DNA from: DASZTV01 sp035547515 | Lineage (GTDB): Bacteria; Actinomycetota; Actinomycetes; JAFAQI01 | Reading direction: 5' to 3' | Length of the DNA stretch: 64,000 nucleotides | NCBI GenBank assembly: GCA_035547515.1 | Contig: DASZUS010000071.1 | Location: 1-64,000 of the forward strand | In this document: in pieces, positions 49,714 to 57,380 of the stretch | How the letters are laid out: the number at the start of each line of letters is the position of its first letter | Numbering within the stretch: the first letter of the stretch is position 1 | The notes under the pieces: model-generated | Database searches by the model: none | The model's input: the letters and a program-made list of their open reading frames with translations, nothing else | What the model was told of the DNA's origin: nothing | Program-made: the position numbers and the translations under genes

Positions 49714-49751
49714 ACGTTAAGTACGTGGCTAACTCGCCGTTGCTTCAGCGC

Positions 49752-50615
49752 TTACGGTTTCAGCCAAGCGGCCAGGTCCGGGCTGATCGTCACGCCGTCG
49801 CGGAGTAGCCACCCGCCGAGATGCGCGCGTACCTCTGGCGAGACGACATGAGCCATCCGAAGACGGAGGTGGATCCGCGAGCTGCTGTCCGGCCCGTAGA
49901 TGGCGAGCGTTCTGCCGAACCCCGGCGTGACCACCCTCACCGCCGTGGCGGTGTCGAGCCGAAACTCCCCCCGAACTCCCCATCGGCGGTAGATCACCAC
50001 TGGGCCGTCCAACCGCTGGTGGAACGCCGCGAGGCCTGCGTACATCACCGCGCAGACCGCGCCCAGTGTGAGGCCGGAGCCGTTGCTGTACAGGAGGTTG
50101 AGTACCGCGCCGCCGAGCACGAACACAACCGCGCCGGTCAGATACTGGCGGGGCGACAGATAGGGGTCATGCGCATCCTGGCCGTCGCACTGAATCGGTA
50201 CGGAGCTGGCGGCCGGCGACCGGATGGCGCCTTGCGTTGACCCAATCGGGAACGCCTCGGGCCGCCATGGTGTCGGCGCGGCGTCGGCGTTCGCGGTCGG
50301 ACTGCTTGCCGGGAGCTGTGCCTGAACCGCTCGACGCATCGACAGCGCGCGGGCCGTGCCAACGAGCGCCTGGGCGATGACCACGAAGCCGCCCACGGCG
50401 TTACCGGAGCTGTTATCGCCGGTGCTGGCGAGCAGCGCGATCCAACCTGCTGTGATTGCCAGGTCGAGGTAGCCCTCGATGATCCAGTCTCGCCGGTGCG
50501 TGCGCTTGCCTGCCCAGAGCGCATACGGCCCTGCGGTGATCCCGAACAGGATCGGTGAGAGCGCCCACGCGACGCTGAGCCACCGCGACAGAGCTGCCGG
50601 TCGAGCTCCTAGCAC
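49752..50615 (-). CDS. membrane protein of unknown function
   Basis: A 287-residue protein from GTG 50615. It has four predicted spans in two pairs (WLSVAWALSPILFGITAGPY, LDLAITAGWIALLAS, TGAVVFVLGGAVLNLLYS, TLGAVCAVMYAGLAAFH) and a C-terminal soluble domain (VVIYRRWGVRGEFRLDTATA) resembling bacterial PH-like modules. Its start overlaps the end of the S53 protease gene by 7 bases, so expression is likely linked to that secreted protease. Confidence 0.65.
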   Translation of the reverse strand: MLGARPAALSRWLSVAWALSPILFGITAGPYALWAGKRTHRRDWIIEGYLDLAITAGWIALLASTGDNSSGNAVGGFVVIAQALVGTARALSMRRAVQAQLPASSPTANADAAPTPWRPEAFPIGSTQGAIRSPAASSVPIQCDGQDAHDPYLSPRQYLTGAVVFVLGGAVLNLLYSNGSGLTLGAVCAVMYAGLAAFHQRLDGPVVIYRRWGVRGEFRLDTATAVRVVTPGFGRTLAIYGPDSSSRIHLRLRMAHVVSPEVRAHLGGWLLRDGVTISPDLAAWLKP

Positions 50616-53092
50616 TTGTGGTCTTGCTCGGCGCCGAGGGAGTAGTCGAGGTTCGGACCCGCGGCGTCGGCGAATGCGAGGAACGGCAACGCGCTGTCGA
50701 TCGCGGTGTAGGCCATCGGCTCCTGTATCCGGCTGCCGAGCTTCGGATTGCCCATCGCGCTCAGCGGGATGTCCATGGTGATCGTCCCGTCATGGCCCGG
50801 CTTGAACGACCCGAGGATCGGGTCGCCCTTGAGGGGCACCGCCGTGCCGGTCTTGTGGCTGATCTTGCCGCCGCTGTAGGTCACCGCGCTGCCGGTCTCG
50901 TAGTGCGCAGTCGCGAAGTACGTCGTACCGTGCGCCACCACGTCGAACGTCCAGTCCTCACCACCGGGCAGCGCCGTCGTCGGCTGGACCGCGTCGAGCG
51001 GGAGCTTGGTACTCAGGTCCGCGATCGTCATGACGGTGCGCAGGTACTTGCCGCCGCGTGCGAGCGACAGCGCACCCTTGACGATGTCGAGCTGCGGCTG
51101 CGGGCTGAGGTTGCCGGGATAGCCGATGAGGGTCGCGTCGATCGCATTGTTCGCCGGCGAGATGAAGACGGTCGAGCAGTGGGCGAGCGGCTGCAATGGC
51201 GCCGGCGCTACCTCAGCCAGATCGGTCGGTGCGAGCTTTCCGTCGACCGCTTTGATCAGCCCGGTCATGTCGGGGGAGCCCCAACCGGTGACGAGGTCGT
51301 AGCCCGGCGACGCGACGTACAGCCCGTTCGTCCCGACGCTCACGTCGTGGAACGCCTGGTGGTACGCCGAGCTCTGCCCGATCCGGTAGAGGATCGGGTC
51401 AGCCGAGCCGTTGCCGCTGCGCGGGTTGCGCGCAGCCGCCTGCACGCGAGTCCACGCCCCCATCCACAGCGGTGAGGCCAGCGAGGTCCCGCCCGTGGTC
51501 AGCAGCCGGCCGTCGACGAAGACGTCGAACCCGAGAGCGACCGGGTCACCGAACTGCGCGGATACGTCGGGTACGCCGCGGCACTTCGTGCCGAGCGGGT
51601 AGAGCTGGCCGTCGTACCCGACGACGCACGGCAGGGTCAGCACCTTGCTCTGCCAGGGAGGTGCGCTGTTGAACAGCGACGACCCGCCGCCGCCGTACGG
51701 GCTGGCGATCTCGAGCTTGCGATTCGGCGGCGTCTTGCCGTCGCTGTAGAGCAAGGTGCCGCCGACCGAGACGACGTACTTGCTGACCGTCGGGTAGCTC
51801 TGGATCGGCGCGACCTGGTTGAGCAGTCCGTTGCCGCCGCCGACTCCCGAGACCACGAGGACCGGGCAGGAGCTGCCGGTGTCGCCGGAGGAGTTGAACA
51901 GCGTCCGGCCCTCGGCGAGGATCCGAGGCATCAGGGTGTTCTCGATCGCTGGCTCGAGGTTGTCGCCGAGGCCTTCCGCGACCGGCAGGTGAAGGTTGGT
52001 CAGCACCGGGTTGCCGAAGGCGACGTTGAGCGGGTCGGTCTCGCACTCACCGAAGCTCGCGCTCGCCTGCAACGGAGCGTCGGGGTCGTTGATCCACTGC
52101 GCGAACTCTGTCGCGACGTCGGCGTCGGACAGGCTGCGCGCGAAGTACAGGTCGAGCTGCGAGACGTCCGGCGCCATCGCGGTCGAGGCCTGGGTGTCGA
52201 GGTCCCACTCGTCCTGCCCGTCGTTGCTGACGTACGGGCCGAGGCCGGTGTGGATCACCTTCACGTTGACCCGGGGGAGGTGGTTGTAGGCCTCGAAGCG
52301 GCGCAGGTCGCCGATGACCGGTGCGGTCTGCCCCTCACCGAAGATGGCCATCGACTGGCCCTGGCCCTGGTTGCTCGCGGGGCCGTCATAGAGCCGGCTG
52401 ATGTCGGCTGCGTCGTACCCCTCCTCGCAGGGGAACTTGAGGCCGAGCAGGCAGCCCGTCGCTGCAGGCCGGTTGTGCTTCGTCGCGGTCGCGGTCCCCG
52501 GTGAGAAGTGCTGCAGTGAGTTCAGGCCCATCAGGCTTGCCACGTCGAGGTTCGCCGGAACCCTCGGCGCGCTGGTGTTGGCGATGAAGTGCAGGCCCTT
52601 GTCGGCGAACGTGGCGAGCTTCGTGGCGAGCAGCTTCTCGACCTGGCTGACCGTGCCTTCTGCCTCGACGAAGTCGTTGCTCGGCGCGGCGTACCCGATC
52701 CGCAGCCCACCACCGGTGAGCCAGCGGCGGAGCTCGGCGCCGGTCGATGCCGGCAGTCCGTACGCCGCGTCGAGCTGCGCGGGGGTGCGGAAGTGGCGGT
52801 ACTGCGGGCTCTTCGGGTCGTTGACGGCGTACGCAAGCTTCTGCAGCGCGGCGTCGTGCGGGTTCTGCAGCATTACCGCCAGGTGAAGGATCCGGTTGCC
52901 AGCGGGATGGCCGGTGGGGGTCAGCTTCGCGAGCCCGGGCAGCACGTCCCAGGTTAGCGGCTGCAACAGACCCGAGACGCTGATGTTCGCAGTGGTGGTC
53001 GTCGTGCTCGTTGCGGCAAACGCTCCCGCGGTGCCGCCGCCGAGCAAGACCGCGGCGGTAGCGAGCAGTGTCAGCGCCCTGGGAGCCCTCAT
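50609..53092 (-). CDS. secreted S53 family serine-carboxyl peptidase (second copy)
   Basis: An 827-residue exported protease. A signal peptide (ALTLLATAAVLLGGGTAGAF) is followed by a pro-kumamolisin domain (~60-215) with YRHFRTPAQLDAAYG. In the catalytic domain the Glu/Asp pair is in GQDEWDLDTQAS (~residue 296) and the Ser in GGTSLASPLW (~534). SPGYDLVTGWGSPD is the C-terminal calcium-site region. Low similarity to the S53 gene at 10730-13174 by eye, so they are not a recent duplication. Possibly a two-gene unit with the membrane protein downstream. Confidence 0.92.
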   Translation of the reverse strand: MRAPRALTLLATAAVLLGGGTAGAFAATSTTTTTANISVSGLLQPLTWDVLPGLAKLTPTGHPAGNRILHLAVMLQNPHDAALQKLAYAVNDPKSPQYRHFRTPAQLDAAYGLPASTGAELRRWLTGGGLRIGYAAPSNDFVEAEGTVSQVEKLLATKLATFADKGLHFIANTSAPRVPANLDVASLMGLNSLQHFSPGTATATKHNRPAATGCLLGLKFPCEEGYDAADISRLYDGPASNQGQGQSMAIFGEGQTAPVIGDLRRFEAYNHLPRVNVKVIHTGLGPYVSNDGQDEWDLDTQASTAMAPDVSQLDLYFARSLSDADVATEFAQWINDPDAPLQASASFGECETDPLNVAFGNPVLTNLHLPVAEGLGDNLEPAIENTLMPRILAEGRTLFNSSGDTGSSCPVLVVSGVGGGNGLLNQVAPIQSYPTVSKYVVSVGGTLLYSDGKTPPNRKLEIASPYGGGGSSLFNSAPPWQSKVLTLPCVVGYDGQLYPLGTKCRGVPDVSAQFGDPVALGFDVFVDGRLLTTGGTSLASPLWMGAWTRVQAAARNPRSGNGSADPILYRIGQSSAYHQAFHDVSVGTNGLYVASPGYDLVTGWGSPDMTGLIKAVDGKLAPTDLAEVAPAPLQPLAHCSTVFISPANNAIDATLIGYPGNLSPQPQLDIVKGALSLARGGKYLRTVMTIADLSTKLPLDAVQPTTALPGGEDWTFDVVAHGTTYFATAHYETGSAVTYSGGKISHKTGTAVPLKGDPILGSFKPGHDGTITMDIPLSAMGNPKLGSRIQEPMAYTAIDSALPFLAFADAAGPNLDYSLGAEQDHKC

Positions 53093-53135
53093 GAAGACAG
53101 TTTCGGCTCTGCGGGCCTCGTATCCTTCATCGGTC

Positions 53136-53209
53136 GGTCCTATAGCTCAGTTGGCTAGAGCACCTCGCTTACAACGAGGGGGTCGCAGGTTCGAGTCCTG
53201 CTGGGACCA
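53136..53209 (+). tRNA. tRNA-Val (anticodon TAC)
   Basis: 74 bases. The acceptor GGTCCTA pairs with TGGGACC, the D arm is GCTCAGTTGGCTAGAGC, the anticodon arm CCTCGCTTACAACGAGG contains TAC, and the T arm is GCAGGTTCGAGTCCTGC. It reads GUA/GUG valine codons. The downstream bases show no duplicated tRNA half, so no island is inserted here. Confidence 0.95.
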
Positions 53210-53307
53210 CTGCTGGGATCACTTCTCGCCGAGACCGACGATCTGGGCGCTAAAACTGCCGAATACGGCCCAAAGGGTTGAGGTCGGCGAGGGCGAACCC
53301 ATGGGTC

Positions 53308-55215
53308 ATGCGGCGGTTCCTCGTCCTGCTCGTGGCGGCGTTGCTGTGCCTTCCTGCGACCCTTGCCGCGACCGCGAGCACGCCGCGCCGGTACGTGGCG
53401 GTGCTCGACGCCGCGGGCCTGTCTGCGGTCGGGGTACCGGCCGGGCTCACGCCGGCGTGGGCGAGCGCCGCCCTCAACGCTGACGGCATCCGCGCCCGGT
53501 TGGTGAGCCCGGCCGCGATCCCTGCCGGCGCGACCGCCTTGGTCAACCCGTACGGCGAAGCCTTCCCGGACACGCCGGCAGTCGAGGCGGAGCTTGCCAA
53601 GGGCGTGGGCTGGGTCAACGTCGCCGGGGTGCCGTTCCTCGCCCCGAACGGCACTGGCGACTCGGCGTCGCCGGCGAAGTACGGCGTGTTCGCTCCGCCG
53701 ACGCCGGACACCTGGTTCACCGGGACAAAGCGCCTCGAGCTCGGCAGGGCACTACTGCCCGGCTGGCCCTCGACCACCACCGATCACACGGGCGTCACCG
53801 TGCACGGCGAGACGCCGGCCGACGAGCGGCCGCTTGCCGAGTACATCGACGCCGCCGGCGTCGACGGGGGGCCGGCGGTCAGCCTGATCCTCGCCCCCGA
53901 CCGGGTCGTGGCGGTCGGGCTTACCGGCGACGCGTCGCCGCTGGCACCTACTGCCCGCGGATCGGCGGCGCTGCTGGGGGAGCTGACCCGCCTCGCCGCC
54001 CAGCGCGCCAGCGCCACGACCATCCGCTCGGTCTCAGTGACCCGCAACGACAACTGGGTCGACGTCCGCGCCACCGGCGACGGCACCCTCACCGGAGTCG
54101 GGTCGCGCCGGGCCGGACCCCTATGGTCGCCGGCACGCCCGCGCACCCAGCTCGCGACGATCCGGCTCTACCAGGACCACCGGCTGGTCGACCTGCGCAC
54201 CATCGTGCTGAACCCGGCGAGCATCGCGGTGAGCGGGCGAGACCTGGTGGTCGATGGCAGGCCGTTCGTCGTGAAGGGCACTGTCGAGGGCGAGTACCCA
54301 CCGTCGGCGACGCCGCTGCAGCAGGCGGCAATCACCCGGCAGGACTTCGCCCGCATGCACCGCGACGGGATCAACGCGATCCGCAGCTACGGCTACATGC
54401 CGGACTGGGAGTTCAACCTCGCCGCCAGAGACGGCATCTTCACGGTCAACGAGATGCCCTTCGGCGCGCTGTCGAACGGCGCCGTCGACCAGGCGGTTCC
54501 GTGGGCGAAGTTCTACGGCGCCGGAGACCTCAACCGCCCCAACGTGTTGATGTTCAGCCTGGGCAACGAGACCCAGGACAGTGGGTTCGGCAGCCCCGCG
54601 TCGGTCAACGCGATGCTCGCCCGGCTGGCCTCGGCGTACCGCTCCACCGACGGCCACGTCCACCCGATCACCTACGCCGCCGCCGAGGAAGAGCCCTGGC
54701 TGCTCGGCAAGATGCCGTTCCTGGATGTGTACGGCTACAACGACTACGGCGCGGCGTACCCGTTCTCCTACGACCGGACCGGCTTCGCCGTCGCGCTCAA
54801 GATCGCGCAGGCGATCGCAGGCGACCGGCCCATGGTGCTGACCGAGTACGGCGTCAACAACACGCCCACGGGGCAGACCGCGCTCGTCGTCCCCTCGACC
54901 GCCGATGCCCTCGCGGCGTTCCAGCAGGCGGCGGTGTACGAGAAGTGGCAGAGCCTTCGCTCGCTCGGCGCGGCGGGTGGCTTCTACTTCCAGTGGGCGG
55001 ACAAGCTCACCAGCAGCTTCCCGTTGCCGATCCCGTTCTACTCACAGACCCTCGGCGCCATCGAGTACCCGCCGGGCAGCGGCTACCACCCCACGAACGA
55101 AGAGGACTTCTGGGGCCTCAACACGGTCGAGCGCAAGCCGCGGCCGATCCTGGCGGCGCTGATCTACGCCTACACCGGCAAAGGGACGCGCCCGCCCAAC
55201 CTGCCGCTGCCGTAG
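53308..55215 (+). CDS. secreted glycoside hydrolase, GH2-like TIM barrel
   Basis: A 635-residue exported protein from ATG 53308, with signal RRFLVLLVAALLCLPATLAA. The C-terminal half is a beta-glucuronidase/beta-galactosidase-type barrel: GRPFVVKGTVEGEYPP, RQDFARMHRDGINAIRSYGY, acid/base Glu in MFSLGNETQ (~420) and nucleophile Glu in MVLTEYGVNN (~512). The N-terminal ~300 residues are unlike usual GH2 jelly-roll domains. Substrate unknown; probably polysaccharide outside the cell. Confidence 0.78.
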   Translation: MRRFLVLLVAALLCLPATLAATASTPRRYVAVLDAAGLSAVGVPAGLTPAWASAALNADGIRARLVSPAAIPAGATALVNPYGEAFPDTPAVEAELAKGVGWVNVAGVPFLAPNGTGDSASPAKYGVFAPPTPDTWFTGTKRLELGRALLPGWPSTTTDHTGVTVHGETPADERPLAEYIDAAGVDGGPAVSLILAPDRVVAVGLTGDASPLAPTARGSAALLGELTRLAAQRASATTIRSVSVTRNDNWVDVRATGDGTLTGVGSRRAGPLWSPARPRTQLATIRLYQDHRLVDLRTIVLNPASIAVSGRDLVVDGRPFVVKGTVEGEYPPSATPLQQAAITRQDFARMHRDGINAIRSYGYMPDWEFNLAARDGIFTVNEMPFGALSNGAVDQAVPWAKFYGAGDLNRPNVLMFSLGNETQDSGFGSPASVNAMLARLASAYRSTDGHVHPITYAAAEEEPWLLGKMPFLDVYGYNDYGAAYPFSYDRTGFAVALKIAQAIAGDRPMVLTEYGVNNTPTGQTALVVPSTADALAAFQQAAVYEKWQSLRSLGAAGGFYFQWADKLTSSFPLPIPFYSQTLGAIEYPPGSGYHPTNEEDFWGLNTVERKPRPILAALIYAYTGKGTRPPNLPLP

Positions 55216-55243
55216 CGCGCGTACGGCTGCGGCCGCCGGCCTG

Positions 55244-55756
55244 CTAGTCCTCTTCGACCGGCGGGGGCGTCGTCGTCGGCACGCTGCCGAGCACGAAGGT
55301 CGTCGACCCACTGCTGGCACCGGCCAAGTCGTCGCCGAGGTAGTGCGCCACGACGGTGTAGACGCCGTCGGGTGCGCCGGCGAGTGAGATGGATCCGTTC
55401 GCGGTGCACGCGGAGATCAGCACGAGGCAGCTGCTCAGCTTCGCCCGCGGGGTGTCGATGCCGATCACCGATCCGGGGCCGTAGACGGTCCAGTAGACCG
55501 AGCTGCTCGGGGTCAGGATCAGGCCGACACCGGTCTTCGTCAGCAGCGGGAGCGGCGCGAGCAGCGCGACCTGCGCGCTCAGCGGGACGTTCACGCGGGT
55601 GCCGTTGGCGACGATCCCGGGGCTGGGCACCGTCGTGGTGGTCGGCAGGAAGCCGGATGCTGAGGCGGCCTGCGGTGTCGCGAGAGCGACAGCGGTCACC
55701 GTGGTCAACCCGACCAGCGCCGCGCCGAGCCGAGTTGAAAGTCGTCGTCCGTACAC
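55244..55756 (-). CDS. secreted Ig-like/adhesion-type protein
   Basis: A 170-residue exported protein. GTG 55756 has AGGAG 8 bases upstream. Signal LGAALVGLTTVTAVALATPQ ends near ASASG. The rest is Thr/Pro/Val rich with a beta-sandwich-like pattern (DGVYTVVAHYLGDDLAGASS) and a Pro-rich acidic end PPPVEED. It looks like a single Ig-like domain. No enzymatic residues. Convergent with the glycoside hydrolase gene. Confidence 0.6.
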   Translation of the reverse strand: MYGRRLSTRLGAALVGLTTVTAVALATPQAASASGFLPTTTTVPSPGIVANGTRVNVPLSAQVALLAPLPLLTKTGVGLILTPSSSVYWTVYGPGSVIGIDTPRAKLSSCLVLISACTANGSISLAGAPDGVYTVVAHYLGDDLAGASSGSTTFVLGSVPTTTPPPVEED

Positions 55757-55888
55757 GGTCTGCTCCTTGTGGGAAGTGCTGGATCGGTCAGACGTCACCG
55801 CCGTCGTTGTCGCTGATCGTATGAAACCCGGGCAATCCCGGTCCACTCGGCGCGCGCGGGAGCACCCAGGAGCTGCGGGTGCACCGCC

Positions 55889-56548
55889 TCAACGCTGCGG
55901 CGGTTGCGCGTCCGTGCGCGGGTGCTGCTGACCGAGCAGGTAAGCCCCCCAGCGCCCCGGGGTGATCGGGGTCCGTGCGACGCGCGGGACCGGCACGTGC
56001 CGGCCGTCCATCGTGTCGAGGATCCGGTCGCGAACCGCGTCCAGCCGGAACAGCATCCGGTTGTGCAGGTGCGGATGGGGCCTGGTCGGCGCATGCAGCA
56101 GCGTCTCGCGGTACTCCTGCGCGAGGCTCGCAGCCTCCGCGGCGTCGAGTGCCTGCCCCAGCGCACTGACCAGGCGGTGCTGGATGTCGCGGTACTCGTT
56201 GACGAGCTCGGTGAGCCGCTCGCGCAGCCGTTCGCCGTTGAGATTCGAAGCGAGTACGTCGCCGCTGTGGGCCCGTTCGGCGATGCGAAGCGCACGTACC
56301 AGCCGCGCGACGACGCCGCGGTCCTCGTCGAGTAACGCGTGGCCGTCTCGGATCCGGCGTTTCGCACTCGGATAAATCGCGTGCTCGAACGCCGCGATGT
56401 GTGCGGACAACCAGGAGACGACGTCGAGCCGGCTGGCGGCGGGATCCTGCAGAAGCGTGAGTGCTTCCTCGTGAGCCCGGCTCAGGACCGCCTCGAGGTC
56501 GGTGCCGCCGGGCGCCGATGGGCCCGCGTGATCCGCTGCTGCTGGCAT
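55889..56548 (-). CDS. hemerythrin-like helical protein (tentative)
   Basis: A 219-residue protein. ATG 56548 is chosen because GGAGG lies 5 bases upstream. It is all-helical; SAHIAAFEHAIYPSAKRRIR has the His-x-x-x-x-x-His spacing seen at the start of HHE domains, and HRLVSALGQALD and a late HLHNRMLFRLD add histidines. A hemerythrin-like metal-binding role is possible but the full ligand set is not clear. No neighbours explain it. Confidence 0.5.
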   Translation of the reverse strand: MPAAADHAGPSAPGGTDLEAVLSRAHEEALTLLQDPAASRLDVVSWLSAHIAAFEHAIYPSAKRRIRDGHALLDEDRGVVARLVRALRIAERAHSGDVLASNLNGERLRERLTELVNEYRDIQHRLVSALGQALDAAEAASLAQEYRETLLHAPTRPHPHLHNRMLFRLDAVRDRILDTMDGRHVPVPRVARTPITPGRWGAYLLGQQHPRTDAQPPQR

Positions 56549-56645
56549 GGCCGCCTCCACCGGTGGGCGTTCCCCTCGATGTGATCAATCACGCATCGCG
56601 AGAGCACCTGGTTCAGCCGCTTCAGGCGCGTGATGGGATCGCGGG

Positions 56646-57380
56646 GTGCTCGGACTGCCCGCGGGAGTGACTGCATGCCTGTTCGACCTCGACGGCGTGC
56701 TGACCGACACCGCCTCGGTGCACTTCGCCGCGTGGAAGCGGACCTTCGACGCGTTGCTCGCCGAGCTGCCGGGCGCGCAGCGCATGTTCGACCATGCCGA
56801 CTACCTGGCCTACGTCGATGGGAAGCCGCGCGCCGCGGGCGTCCGGGACTTTCTCGCCAGCCGGCACATCAACCTGCCCGAGGGTGAGCCGGACGACCCG
56901 CCCGGCAGCGGCACGGTCAACGCGATCGGCAACCGCAAGAACGTGGACGTGCTCGAGCAGATCCGTGCCGGCAACGTCGAGGTGTTCGAGGGCTCCCGTC
57001 GCTACCTCGAAGCCGCCACCGCGGCCGGCCTGCGCCGAGCGGTTGTTTCATCCAGCGCCAACACTGCCGATGTACTCGAGGTGACCGGGATGGCTGGCTA
57101 CATCGAGGTGCGCGTCGACGGCGTGACCATTCGCGAGCAGGGGTTGCCCGGCAAGCCGAGTCCCGACACCTTCCTGCGCGCCGCCCAGCTGCTCGGGGTC
57201 GACCCGGCGCAGGCTGCAGTCTTCGAGGACGCCATCGCCGGCGTACAAGCCGGGCGCGCCGGGCATTTCGGAGCTGTCATCGGAGTCGACCGCGTGGGCC
57301 AGGCGGACGCGCTGCGCGAGAACGGGGCGAGCATCGTGGTGAGCGACCTTGCCGAGCTCCTGGACGGGCAGGCCGCGTGA
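56646..57380 (+). CDS. beta-phosphoglucomutase family HAD protein
   Basis: A 244-residue HAD protein. The nucleophile motif is FDLDGVLTDTASVH (Asp14, acid/base Asp16). Other motifs are VVSSSANTADVLE and GKPSPDTFLRAAQLLG with FEDAIAGVQAGRAG. It converts beta-glucose 1-phosphate to glucose 6-phosphate, the product expected from an inverting disaccharide phosphorylase. It overlaps the GH65 gene by 4 bases, so the two form one metabolic unit. GTG start. Confidence 0.9.
   Translation: MLGLPAGVTACLFDLDGVLTDTASVHFAAWKRTFDALLAELPGAQRMFDHADYLAYVDGKPRAAGVRDFLASRHINLPEGEPDDPPGSGTVNAIGNRKNVDVLEQIRAGNVEVFEGSRRYLEAATAAGLRRAVVSSSANTADVLEVTGMAGYIEVRVDGVTIREQGLPGKPSPDTFLRAAQLLGVDPAQAAVFEDAIAGVQAGRAGHFGAVIGVDRVGQADALRENGASIVVSDLAELLDGQAA

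Noticed and set aside
50609..53092. The two S53 proteases as a recent tandem or dispersed duplication
   Set aside because: Beyond the catalytic motifs their sequences look dissimilar, with different C-terminal regions and partners.
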